Source: a bacterium (GTDB lineage Bacteria > Planctomycetota > Planctomycetia > Planctomycetales > Planctomycetaceae). Taken from it: 64,000 nt of DNA. The notes beneath the pieces were generated by a model, which was given only the letters and a program-made list of their open reading frames with translations, was not told where the DNA came from and did no database searches. The DNA lies in the NCBI GenBank assembly GCA_016125225.1, contig WGME01000002.1, forward strand, positions 1 through 64,000. Direction: 5' to 3'. Positions within the stretch are counted from its first letter, which is position 1. Each line of letters opens with the position of its first letter. Both the position numbers and the translations under genes were made by a program. Positions 17,874 to 26,498 of this stretch are shown here, piece by piece.

Positions 17874-19700
17874 ATGTCCCTGTCGCGATTGACCACATTG
17901 CGAGTACAGCGGTTCAGCAGATACGGCTGGGGAGTGGTCTTCGCATTCACAGCCATGGCGATGACCTGGCCTCTGGTGCTGCAAATGGAAACCGCGATCC
18001 CGATGGGTTGGGAAGACGTGGCGACCGTGCCGTTGTTCAATTTGTGGACGGTGTGGTGGAATGCCGACCGGGCTGCCGCAGGCTTTTCCGGTTACTGGGA
18101 CGCACCGATCTTCCACCCAGTCACCGGGACATTTCTGTATTCCGAAGCTCAACCGACGACGCTGACAGTAGCCCCCCTGGTCTGGTGGCACGGGCATGCT
18201 GTTCTGGCTTACAACGTCTACTTGCTGGTCTCGCTCTGGTTGAACGGCGTGATGACGTTCCGCCTGCTGCGTGAGCAGAATTTCGCTCGCTGGACTGCGG
18301 GGATTTCGGCGGTGATCACGCAAACCTTGCCCTTCATTTCCTGGCAACTGGGCGTGTTGCAACTGATTCAGATCTGGCCATGCCTCTGGACCATTTCCGC
18401 TGCCCTGCGGCAGTTGCAACAGCCGCGATGGAGGACCGCTTGCGAATTGGGGGTGGCCTTCGCCGTGACCTATCTGGCCTGTAATTACTGGGGGCTGTTT
18501 CTGGCGGTCCTTCTGCCACCGGCCTTGCTCTGGTATTGGCAGCGGCACAATTTCACTGGCAGGAGTCTGGCCCAGCTCTGCCTGGCGGCAACGATCGCCG
18601 GGAGTTTGGTGGTCCCGGTGGTCTCGCGGCAATGGGTTCAGTCACGCGGACTCGATTGGCAGCGGGAAGAAATCGTGGTACGTAGTCTCTCCGCCCATCT
18701 TCGAGACTACAGCGACACGCCCGCCACACAATGGCTCGAACGCTGGGAAATCGAAACTCCGGAGCGTCATGAAATCTGGCCATTAGGCCCTGGATTATTG
18801 AAACTCTTGACGGCCGTTGTCGGAGTTGGCGTGGGACTTTGTCTGCCCGGCCACCGCCGCTGGACATTGCTGGCGCTGACGTTGGGATTGCTGGCTCTCT
18901 GGTATTCCTTTGGCCCAGACTTTGTTCTCTGGAACTTCAGTCCATTCGGTTTACTGCGAACTTATCTCCCCGGCTTTCAACAGATTCGCAGTCCGTTCCG
19001 CTTTGCCGTCTTTGTCCAATTGGCTGTGGTCTGGCTGGCGGCCGTGGTCATTGACCGCATGATTCCCCGCCGGTCTCCGTCAATTCCTCCGGTGACCACC
19101 AATGAAGCCCCGCGGAACCAAGCGGGCCACACATCGTCACCACGCAATCGTTATCAAGCTCGACTATTCGGACTGCGTTGGACCGCTGCGGTCATGATGG
19201 GGCTCATGCTGTTGGCTGAGACCCGTCCTATAGCACAGCGTTTGCATGGGATGGCCTGCCCGGAATCGCCCCCATTTTGGGTGGAATTTCTCCGCTGTGA
19301 GATCCCTCGGGACGAACCAGTGATCTGCATGCCCATGCCTCAAGGCTCCACGGTTTATGACTACATCTCGGAGATGGAATGGATGCTCTGTGGGATGGAA
19401 CATCGTCATCCTTTGCTGAATGGCTATTCCGGCTTCTTCCCGGGCGATTATGTGCGACTCAAAACGGAATTGGTCGCATTCCCTAATCGCGGTGTGCCCG
19501 AGTTGCAACGACTCGGGGCGCGTTACGCCGTCGTCCGCCGGAGTCTGGCAACAGAGGCGACCATCGCCAGTCATCCCGCAACGGCTCAGTGGGTCTGGCT
19601 TTTCGGAGACGAACAGCAGCACATTGATATCTACCGGATTCCGCCGCTCACCGACTCCGCACCCGCAGAAGCGACACAACCGTCACGGTCAGCAAAGTGA
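17874..19700 (+). CDS. Multi-pass membrane protein, GT-C-like fold suspected
   Basis: A 608-residue protein with about ten hydrophobic segments. The first (WGVVFAFTAMAMTWPLVLQM) leads into an outside loop with GWEDVATVPLFNLWTVWW and SGYWDAPIFHPVTGTFLYSE, an arrangement seen in planctomycete membrane proteins related to GT-C glycosyltransferases (YfhO/PMT-like): an acidic first loop and an FNLW...P region. Later segments alternate with Arg-rich loops (QQPRWRTACELG). The C-terminal about 150 residues (from ETRPIAQRLHG) are soluble and probably exposed on the same side as the first loop. No sugar donor motif is certain, so transferase activity is only suggested. Stands alone, divergent from cstA. 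Confidence 0.6.
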   Translation: MSLSRLTTLRVQRFSRYGWGVVFAFTAMAMTWPLVLQMETAIPMGWEDVATVPLFNLWTVWWNADRAAAGFSGYWDAPIFHPVTGTFLYSEAQPTTLTVAPLVWWHGHAVLAYNVYLLVSLWLNGVMTFRLLREQNFARWTAGISAVITQTLPFISWQLGVLQLIQIWPCLWTISAALRQLQQPRWRTACELGVAFAVTYLACNYWGLFLAVLLPPALLWYWQRHNFTGRSLAQLCLAATIAGSLVVPVVSRQWVQSRGLDWQREEIVVRSLSAHLRDYSDTPATQWLERWEIETPERHEIWPLGPGLLKLLTAVVGVGVGLCLPGHRRWTLLALTLGLLALWYSFGPDFVLWNFSPFGLLRTYLPGFQQIRSPFRFAVFVQLAVVWLAAVVIDRMIPRRSPSIPPVTTNEAPRNQAGHTSSPRNRYQARLFGLRWTAAVMMGLMLLAETRPIAQRLHGMACPESPPFWVEFLRCEIPRDEPVICMPMPQGSTVYDYISEMEWMLCGMEHRHPLLNGYSGFFPGDYVRLKTELVAFPNRGVPELQRLGARYAVVRRSLATEATIASHPATAQWVWLFGDEQQHIDIYRIPPLTDSAPAEATQPSRSAK

Positions 19701-19800
19701 AGCCCGGCGAATTGGCGATGGCTGTCCACCCCTGATGCGGTCTCTGCCGATATAACGACCAGATGTTTCCGATCTTCTAGCGGCAGTCGGCGAAGCCACG

Positions 19801-20517
19801 ATGGATGATGATGCACCACCCGGCGTGCCTGAATGGGTCGTCACCTATGGCGACATGATGTCGCTGCTGCTCACATTCTTCATCATGCTGGTGTCGCTCA
19901 GCGAGGTGAAGGCGAACAAGAAGTACCGAGCCGTGCTGGAGTCGCTGCAGAAAGGCGTCGGCTATCGCGCGGGCCCATTGGCTCCGCCGGGGGATTACTT
20001 CCCGCTGAACAGCATGGTCGATGGCAATTCGACTCTCGGTTCATTCAAGAAGGCCGGTGTCGGAAAAGGGGGTGTGAAAGCCCAGCAGACTCCCGATGGT
20101 GACGATCAGCGTGTCTACATCCCAAGGCATGGGGAACCTGTTCCAGCGGGGGATTACATTCTCTATCGCGAACATCAGATTGAGCCTGATGCAGCCGCAC
20201 TCAGCCAGATCGATACGATTTCGTTGAATCTGGCGGGTAAACCCAACAAGATTGAAATCTGTGGGCACACTTCATCGAAACCGTTGCCCTCGGACAGTTC
20301 TTACCGCAACCTGATGGAACTCTCCTATGCCCGTGCCCGATGCGTTTACAATCGCATGCTGGCCGATGGTGTGGAACCCCACCGTCTGCGGATCGTCGCC
20401 TATGCCGACCATGCCCCGTTACCAACCAGCCACGACGCCCAGGAACTCAACCAGGATCGCGTGAACGTGCTGATTCTGGATACTTATCACAACGACTATA
20501 TCGGGCCGCGTGAATAA
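19801..20517 (+). CDS. MotB/OmpA-like protein with N-terminal membrane anchor
   Basis: A 238-residue protein. PEWVVTYGDMMSLLLTFFIMLVSLSE (residues about 9-34) is the MotB-type membrane helix with the conserved Asp (D18 in YGD) that carries protons in stator complexes. The C-terminal part (IEICGHTSS..., LSYARARCVYNRMLADGVEPHRLRIVAYAD, NQDRVNVLIL) is an OmpA/MotB peptidoglycan-binding domain, with NQDRV in place of the usual NRRVE. Between them lies a Gly/Pro-rich linker. No motA or flagellar gene is adjacent, so it may be an orphan flagellar stator subunit or a stator-like protein of another system. No clear ribosome binding site before ATG 19801. Convergent with the EboE-like gene. Confidence 0.8.
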   Translation: MDDDAPPGVPEWVVTYGDMMSLLLTFFIMLVSLSEVKANKKYRAVLESLQKGVGYRAGPLAPPGDYFPLNSMVDGNSTLGSFKKAGVGKGGVKAQQTPDGDDQRVYIPRHGEPVPAGDYILYREHQIEPDAAALSQIDTISLNLAGKPNKIEICGHTSSKPLPSDSSYRNLMELSYARARCVYNRMLADGVEPHRLRIVAYADHAPLPTSHDAQELNQDRVNVLILDTYHNDYIGPRE

Positions 20518-20570
20518 CACTCCGAGAGGATTACCACAGTCTTTGCGCTGTTCGATTTGCCGACAAAAGA

Positions 20571-21752
20571 TTATCCGTGAGCTGGCTGGGCAATCTGATC
20601 CAGCAGCCGACGCGTGGCGATCAACTCCCGGGCAAAACCGGCAACCACTCCGGTCCGACCACCCTCGGGCAGGACTTCCCAGGTGTAAGTTTCGACTTCC
20701 AGATGCGGGGCATACGGGAGTGCATGGACAGCCACCAAGGCCCGTTCCAGATCCGGCCGCGTCGTACCCAGCGGGCCCAACTGAGCCGCATCAACGGGCA
20801 CATGGAAATGGACTCGCCAGAGATCGGAATCCGCGAAATCCGTGGGTGTCTGATCAAGCAGCGTAAGGTCCAGATCGACCCAGCGAGCCACCGTACCGTC
20901 AGCTTTTCGGGTCATGGTCTGATGGAGATATCGGGGCTCGATATACCGGGCGAGTGCCTCACGGATGGCGATCGACTCGATCACGCCACGGGCTTCAATC
21001 GCGCAACTGATATGCACCTTGTTCAACCGGATGCCGGCTGCATGCAAAGCCCGAATCGACTCCGCGACATCTTCAAACTCCACCGACTGATGACAAACGT
21101 CGTAACAGACGCCGAGATAGTCTTCAACCGCCTGACGATCTCTCGGAGTCGTGCAGCGCCCTCGCAGGAGATCAAAAAAGGCCAATGTTTCGGGAGTCGT
21201 TTCCAGCACACACAACGGTTCGGGTTCGATGGCCAACCGCACGATCTGGCCGCTGTCTTCATGCAACTGTCGCAGGCCCACAGCCGCGGCGATCAGTTGA
21301 TCGGCCGCACGGTTCATGAAGTCCTGCGACTTGGCTAGCGATTTGAAACCGAGCGGGACGGTGGAAATACTCCCCTCGGTCGCGGGAGGCAACAGTTCCG
21401 CCAGCAAATGGGCGCAATCCAGCGTGTACTGCAAACGGTCGACGGTGGTCCAATCGGGAAGATAGACCTGTTCTTTCACCCGTTCGCTATGGAAATCTCC
21501 ATAAGGAAAGGCATTGAGCGTGTAACAGATCAGCGAACGGGCCTGCAGTTTCGCGTGGAACTGCCGCCGCTGCTCGGGAGTTGCAAGATCATCCATCACC
21601 GATCGTGCCAGCCAGAGTCCGACGGCCAAGGGTTGCCCGGAGGCCTGACGAATCGGTAGCGTGAACTGATCAAGACCGGCGATCACCTCGGCCACGGTCC
21701 GTCCGGGATGGACGTTGGTGCAATAACTTAAAGGCAAGCCAGGAAAAGACAT
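20571..21752 (-). CDS. EboE-like metabolite traffic protein (xylose-isomerase-like TIM barrel)
   Basis: A 393-residue protein starting MSFPGLPLSYCTNVHPGRT. The LSYCTNVHPG start, then GLWLARSVMDDL, CYTLNAFPYGDFH, VYLPDW, IAIEPEP-like LAIEPEPLCVLETT, VCYDVCHQSVEFED and KVHISCAIE are the signature of EboE, a sugar-phosphate-isomerase-like TIM-barrel protein. Eb(o) genes in cyanobacteria and other bacteria are linked to export or trafficking of a secondary metabolite precursor; the reaction of EboE itself is not established. Glu, Asp and His residues in the EPEP, DVCHQ and KVHIS segments would form the metal site expected of this fold. The other ebo genes are not next to it here. Confidence 0.75.
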   Translation of the reverse strand: MSFPGLPLSYCTNVHPGRTVAEVIAGLDQFTLPIRQASGQPLAVGLWLARSVMDDLATPEQRRQFHAKLQARSLICYTLNAFPYGDFHSERVKEQVYLPDWTTVDRLQYTLDCAHLLAELLPPATEGSISTVPLGFKSLAKSQDFMNRAADQLIAAAVGLRQLHEDSGQIVRLAIEPEPLCVLETTPETLAFFDLLRGRCTTPRDRQAVEDYLGVCYDVCHQSVEFEDVAESIRALHAAGIRLNKVHISCAIEARGVIESIAIREALARYIEPRYLHQTMTRKADGTVARWVDLDLTLLDQTPTDFADSDLWRVHFHVPVDAAQLGPLGTTRPDLERALVAVHALPYAPHLEVETYTWEVLPEGGRTGVVAGFARELIATRRLLDQIAQPAHG

Positions 21753-21905
21753 GGTGATTCTAAATCCAATAGCTGCGGAGTCTGCCTCCAGAGATTATAC
21801 TCCTGTGTAGAGAAGAACACGACCAGTTCTGGCAGAACCTTGTAACTCGTCAGGGGTTTGATCCCCGTCATTGCGAACCAGCAACGACAGATGTAACGAG
21901 AACCC

Positions 21906-22544
21906 GTGTCGACAACTCAGAGCCCACCAGCGTCAGCGGAAGAAACCGGGTACCTGCACGACCCGGAAGTCCAGTTGATGCTGCGCGCCAAAGAGGGTGA
22001 CGATGACGCGTTTTCCAAACTGGTGGTGGCCTATCAGGACCGTTTGACCAACATTTTTTTTCACATCGTGGGAACACAAGAAGCTGCCGAAGATCTGGCC
22101 CAGGACGTGTTCCTGCGGATTTACCGTGCCCGCCACGGCTATGTTCCTACGGCTCGCTTTTCCACCTGGCTGTTCCGCATCGCCAATAACCTCGCCAGTA
22201 ACAAACGCAGAGATGCCGGTCGCCGCAAGGAGGTCTCTCTTGCCGGTAGTGAATCGGGACCGTTGGGTGCCCGTCCGGAAGAGCAACTTGCTGCGGAAAA
22301 ATCGGCACTCATGCCCGCACGCCAACTCGATAAACGAGAACTCCAGGGGATCGTAAGGCAGGCACTCGAATCGCTGAACGACCGCCAGCGAATGGCCCTG
22401 TTGCTGCATAAATTCGAAGAGATGAGTTACCAGGACATTGCCGATTCGATGGAGCTGACACCTGCGGCAGTGAAATCCCTGCTGTCCCGTGCCCGCGATA
22501 ATTTACGACTCGCGTTGGAACCCTACATGCAATTGGGGAAATAA
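21906..22544 (+). CDS. ECF-type sigma-70 family RNA polymerase sigma factor
   Basis: A 212-residue protein starting with GTG 21906. Region 2 is DDDAFSKLVVAYQDRLTNIFFHIVGTQEAAEDLAQDVFLRIYRARHGY (DLAQDVF is the core-binding helix) with FSTWLFRIANNLASNKRRD as the -10 recognition part. Region 4 is LNDRQRMALLLHKFEEMSYQDIADSMELTPAAVKSLLSRARDNLR, a helix-turn-helix that reads the -35 element. There is no region 3, as expected for ECF sigma factors. The downstream gene (42 bases away) encodes a membrane protein with an anti-sigma-like N terminus, so this sigma factor is probably held inactive at the membrane and released by an envelope signal. Confidence 0.92.
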   Translation: MSTTQSPPASAEETGYLHDPEVQLMLRAKEGDDDAFSKLVVAYQDRLTNIFFHIVGTQEAAEDLAQDVFLRIYRARHGYVPTARFSTWLFRIANNLASNKRRDAGRRKEVSLAGSESGPLGARPEEQLAAEKSALMPARQLDKRELQGIVRQALESLNDRQRMALLLHKFEEMSYQDIADSMELTPAAVKSLLSRARDNLRLALEPYMQLGK

Positions 22545-22586
22545 CATCTGATCGAACACCGCGTCTGTTTCGATTGACCCATAATC

Positions 22587-24245
22587 ATGAATAAAGCCCC
22601 ACGACTCTCTGCCGATCAACGTGACAATCTGGTGGCCTATCTCGATGGCGAACTCGCCGATGTCGAGACGCAACAGATTGATCAGGTGCTCGCGCGCAGT
22701 GAAGTCGCCCGGCACGAAGTCGAAGCCCTCGCGCGAACTTGGGAATTGCTCGATCTACTGCCAAAACCGAACGCGACCACAGGCTTTGCCGATCGCACTT
22801 TGACGACGCTACGTCTGGCGGAAGTCCGCACGTCTATGGTCGATCAACCCTGGTTCGCCTATGTCCGTAATAGTGTGGTCATCGTCGTGAGTCTCGTACT
22901 GCTCACCGTCTGCGGCTATGCCGGTTATCAGATCGCATTACAGGCAATCCCCAACCCCCAGGCGGAAATGCTGTCGCGGTTGCCGCTGCTCCGCAATCTC
23001 GATGTCTACCTGGAAATTCGCGACCTGAATTTCGTCAAGGAATTGCAGCGTTCGTCCTTATTCGCCATGCGAGCCTCCGGGGAGAGTGAAACCACGGTGA
23101 CACGCCGGCTCGACCCGACGGTGACCACCGAGGTCAGCCAGGTATTGCTCGAGCAGCGTTATGAAGAAGTCCACCAGATGCCTGAGATCGAACGCGATCG
23201 ACTGCAGCGCAACTGGGAAACGTTCCAGCAGTTGACGGTTGAGCAACAGCAGGCGATTCGTGAACTGCATATTGCGATTGCCAGTGAACCGGAAGCCATT
23301 CACGCTTTGCTGGAGACCTATGCCATCTGGTTGCAGACGCTGTCGCCCGGTGAGCGCGACGATTTGCGACGAGCCACATCTTCCGGGGAACGCATCGCCC
23401 TGGTCCGGCAGTTCAAATCCCGGCAGGACGAGACACGGGAGATCCAGGTTTTTGATCTCAGCCTGAATCCTCGCAAGGGTTTGAGCTTCAATCCCCCCTT
23501 TCCCCATCTGGATTCGGCGGAACTGGCGGTCGTCATGGACGCGGCCAAAAAAGAACTCGAACTGCACGAACAGCAACGCATCACACAATCCGCCAGCAAG
23601 GCAGAAGCCTATTTGTGGACGGTGGAAGCTCTCGTGGACAATGCTCGTAAAGGTCGAGTGACCGACGAAGCTCAGTCCCGCATCATTGCCGCGATTCCCG
23701 ATGAAGTGGTCCGTAAGTTTATTGAACGGCAAGCGACCCAAGAAGACCGCCGGCGCGAGTTGGTCCGGTCATTGGGGATCGCCTTGACGGGCTTCTACTT
23801 TGAAGAGATGAAACAATTCCTGCCCACGGAAGCGCAGTTGCAGGAATACTTCGTGAAACTGGATGGTGATACCCGGCTGGATCTGATGCAGCTCTCTCCC
23901 CAGGAATTAACGCGTGATCTGGTACGACGGTACATGGAGCAACTCGACGATCCCCAACTCAAGCGGTTGAACGGCTTGCGGGACCGTCTGCGAGACAAAC
24001 TCTTCAGCGCCAATATCTACTTTGGCCCTCGTCCGGGATTCTTCCGTGGCGGAGAACGGGGTGGCGAACGCGGCGGACCAGGAGGCCCGGGTCGTCCAGA
24101 CGATGGAGGGCGTCCCCCGGAAAATGGTTCACGGTATCCGTTCGGCCCCGGAAATCGGCCGCCGCGTCCGGAAGATGGACCGCCCCGTGGTCCGAAAGGC
24201 GACATGCCACCAGAGCCACCCCCTAAGCCGACGACGCAATTCTGA
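22587..24245 (+). CDS. Membrane-anchored putative anti-sigma factor with large exported domain
   Basis: A 552-residue protein. The N-terminal about 80 residues (LVAYLDGELADVETQQID ... EALARTWELLDLLPKP) match the cytoplasmic anti-sigma layout (L-x-x-Y-L-D-G-E-L) but lack the HxxxCxxC zinc motif. One membrane helix follows (about 92-117, SVVIVVSLVLLTVCGYAGYQ). The roughly 430-residue remainder is predicted outside and is helical and Glu/Gln/Arg-rich, ending in a Gly/Pro/Arg-rich tail (GGERGGERGGPGGPGRPDD). Its position 42 bases after the ECF gene supports a sigma/anti-sigma pair. The large outer part might sense envelope state; I recognise no domain in it. Confidence 0.7.
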   Translation: MNKAPRLSADQRDNLVAYLDGELADVETQQIDQVLARSEVARHEVEALARTWELLDLLPKPNATTGFADRTLTTLRLAEVRTSMVDQPWFAYVRNSVVIVVSLVLLTVCGYAGYQIALQAIPNPQAEMLSRLPLLRNLDVYLEIRDLNFVKELQRSSLFAMRASGESETTVTRRLDPTVTTEVSQVLLEQRYEEVHQMPEIERDRLQRNWETFQQLTVEQQQAIRELHIAIASEPEAIHALLETYAIWLQTLSPGERDDLRRATSSGERIALVRQFKSRQDETREIQVFDLSLNPRKGLSFNPPFPHLDSAELAVVMDAAKKELELHEQQRITQSASKAEAYLWTVEALVDNARKGRVTDEAQSRIIAAIPDEVVRKFIERQATQEDRRRELVRSLGIALTGFYFEEMKQFLPTEAQLQEYFVKLDGDTRLDLMQLSPQELTRDLVRRYMEQLDDPQLKRLNGLRDRLRDKLFSANIYFGPRPGFFRGGERGGERGGPGGPGRPDDGGRPPENGSRYPFGPGNRPPRPEDGPPRGPKGDMPPEPPPKPTTQF

Positions 24246-24262
24246 GTTATTGCCCGTTGCAG

Positions 24263-25273
24263 CTATTCTTGCCGTGGGCGTCCCAGGAATCGTGACCAGC
24301 GACGTTCCTGCAAGGTGCCCGCGGGGGCTTCCAATTGATTCAGTTCATCAACGCTGCTGAGCCCCAGCTTCTTCAGTTGTCGTTCAATCAACTCCTGTTG
24401 CTGAGATAAATGGGCTCGCTCGCGCGCCAACTTGGCCCGCTCCACCGACAATTCGACTTCAGCACAACGGGCATGTTCGAGCAGCCGTTGCTCCAAGACC
24501 TGGACTTTGCCGAGGAATTCGGTCGACTCGGGTTCCAGGGCCGACAAGGCGGCAGCCGGTTGCAGCACCTCAATCCGCCGCAGCCGCGTGAGTAACATGC
24601 GAATGTAGTCGTCCCGTTCAATGATCGCCGTATGCAGGTCTGCAGCAACCTGATGGGCCGGATCGACGGCGGCTGGCGGTTCAGGTAACGGCTGCTCCAA
24701 AGCCTCCCAGGAATTTTCCGTGGCAGCGTTCGAACTTTCTTCACCAGCCAGCAGTTGCGACTTCATCCGTTCCCACTCACTGGCGGGCTCGGACGGTTTC
24801 TGTTCTTTGACCAGATCAGCGAACGAAAGGACCGACGGGCTTTCCTGGCGATCGTCGCTATCGTGTTGGTTACGGTGATCCTGGCCCGACGACGAGCTGT
24901 AGTGGGCTGGTGCCGTCTGCTGATCCAGGATCAGATCGCGGAGTTCCGTGATCTGAAGTTCTATGCGGCCGAGCGTCAGACCGGCCTGCATGTCCTCCCA
25001 CTGCTGCACAACGCGCTGCAGATCTTCAAAAGCCTTGCGTTGCTCTTCTGGAACCGCTGCCCCCGGACGGCCGCGTGTGTTCCCCGTGCGCTGCAGACGG
25101 TCGAGTTGTTCAGCGGCTTGTTCCAGTTGCTCCGTCAATGCCTGGATCAACTCGTCTTTCTGGACGAGTTGCTGCTGCCAGGCCGCATCGGGGACGTGAG
25201 ACGCCCCGGTCTCAGGGCGAGACGAAGGCAGCTTGGCGGAACCATTCGACGACCTGGAAATCGCGTCGGGCAT
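24263..25273 (-). CDS. Coiled-coil protein of unknown function
   Basis: A 336-residue protein from ATG 25273; the frame extends upstream to 25378 without an obvious ribosome binding site, so the start is uncertain. Two long Glu/Gln/Arg/Leu-rich segments form predicted coiled coils: about 30-60 (VQKDELIQALTEQLEQAAEQLDRLQ) and about 235-300 (EFLGKVQVLEQRLLEH ... ERAHLSQQQELIERQLKKLG). The middle is acidic and low-complexity. No membrane segment or signal peptide. Convergent with the anti-sigma gene (17 bases apart). The family is not recognised; a scaffold or cell-architecture role would be a guess. Confidence 0.65.
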   Translation of the reverse strand: MPDAISRSSNGSAKLPSSRPETGASHVPDAAWQQQLVQKDELIQALTEQLEQAAEQLDRLQRTGNTRGRPGAAVPEEQRKAFEDLQRVVQQWEDMQAGLTLGRIELQITELRDLILDQQTAPAHYSSSSGQDHRNQHDSDDRQESPSVLSFADLVKEQKPSEPASEWERMKSQLLAGEESSNAATENSWEALEQPLPEPPAAVDPAHQVAADLHTAIIERDDYIRMLLTRLRRIEVLQPAAALSALEPESTEFLGKVQVLEQRLLEHARCAEVELSVERAKLARERAHLSQQQELIERQLKKLGLSSVDELNQLEAPAGTLQERRWSRFLGRPRQE

Positions 25274-25442
25274 GCGAGCGTGACCGATCGATAAAATGAC
25301 AACGACTTGATGAGAATACGGAAGTACAGTGCACGGAGGGATCAAACACCGACCGCGACGTCTGAGAAAAACTACCACCCAATTTGAAATGTTGCCGACG
25401 GGAAACGTAATCCCCCGCAGGTCAAGGCGCTGATCTTATCGA

Positions 25443-26405
25443 TCAGGCATAGACAGACGGATTGAGCACATTTTCCGGACGCTGCCCGGAGAGGACGGCA
25501 ACAATCTGCCGCATCACACGTGTTCTCAAACCCTGCAGGGATTCCACTGAGACGAATGCCGCATGCGGCGTCACAATGACTCGAGGATCACGAAACAGCG
25601 GTTTCGATAAATCGGGTGGTTCGGGATCGAAGACATCCATCGCCGCCCCGGAAAGGTGCTGGTCCTGCAGAGCTTGCCACAAGGCCGCTTCATCCACAAG
25701 CCCGCCCCGAGACGTGTTAATCAAGCAGGCACCACGGGGCAGTTTGTGGAATTCCACCGTGGAGAACCGTCGTCGCGTGTCAGGAGTCAACGGAGCATGC
25801 AGGGAGAGAATGTTGCTCCGGGTCAACAGTTCATCGAAGGAGACCATTTCGCAGCCTGTGCCATGATCTGACCCGCTGGCCGTGTGAGCAATGACCTGCA
25901 GGCCGAACGCTCGCGCCCGAGTGGCGACTTCGCGGCCGGTGCGACCCAGGCCAAACAGGCCCAATGTTTGCGTCGACAATCGCCGCATATCCTGCACGTC
26001 GGCGAGGGAATACCGGCCTTGCTTTGTCTCCGCATGCAGAAACGCGATTCGGCGGGTTAATGCCAGAATCAGTGCCAACGTATGGTCAGCGACTTCCGGA
26101 ATACAGTAGTCGGGGCAGTTGGTGACGGGAATATTTCGGGCGGTGGCCTCGGGAATCGCGATGTTATCGACACCAATGCCCAACCGCGAAATCACCTGGC
26201 ATCTGGTCGCAGCGGCCACCACAGCGGGAGTCACTTTTGCCCAGTTGGTCGCGATGGCATCGACTTGCCCCACCACTTGCACCAATGCCGCTTCCTCTTG
26301 TGATGGAGGCTCGATCAACTCGGCATCAATGGTCTGCAGAATTTGCCGTTCGATCGTGGTGTCCGGCCAGGCACGATCGGTCATCAGCACACGCCACTTG
26401 GGCAT
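25443..26405 (-). CDS. D-isomer-specific 2-hydroxyacid dehydrogenase (CtBP-like)
   Basis: A 320-residue protein. The NAD-binding site is GLFGLGRTGREVATRARAFG (GxGxxG). Catalytic residues of the family are recognisable: Arg in CLINTSRGGLVDEAAL, Glu in DVFDPEPPD and His in VTPHAAFVS. ISRLGIGVDNIAIPEAT and NCPDYCIPEVADHTLALIL are typical of the phosphoglycerate dehydrogenase/C-terminal binding protein branch. It reduces a 2-keto acid or oxidises a D-2-hydroxy acid using NAD; the substrate is not evident. It lacks the ACT domain of SerA, so a role in serine synthesis is less likely. ATG 26405 gives a normal family length. Confidence 0.88.
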   Translation of the reverse strand: MPKWRVLMTDRAWPDTTIERQILQTIDAELIEPPSQEEAALVQVVGQVDAIATNWAKVTPAVVAAATRCQVISRLGIGVDNIAIPEATARNIPVTNCPDYCIPEVADHTLALILALTRRIAFLHAETKQGRYSLADVQDMRRLSTQTLGLFGLGRTGREVATRARAFGLQVIAHTASGSDHGTGCEMVSFDELLTRSNILSLHAPLTPDTRRRFSTVEFHKLPRGACLINTSRGGLVDEAALWQALQDQHLSGAAMDVFDPEPPDLSKPLFRDPRVIVTPHAAFVSVESLQGLRTRVMRQIVAVLSGQRPENVLNPSVYA

Positions 26406-26498
26406 GGGGCTTCCTTCCTCTCCAGAAACTCGCGCCGTTTCAGCGTACCAGCCGTGACACCGTTGCGGAAAGCCTAGCAGCCGATTGCCTGTGCTGCT

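Noticed and set aside
17787-18632. 281-codon minus-strand frame at the start of the multi-pass membrane protein
   Set aside because: Antisense shadow; the plus frame has clear transmembrane segments.
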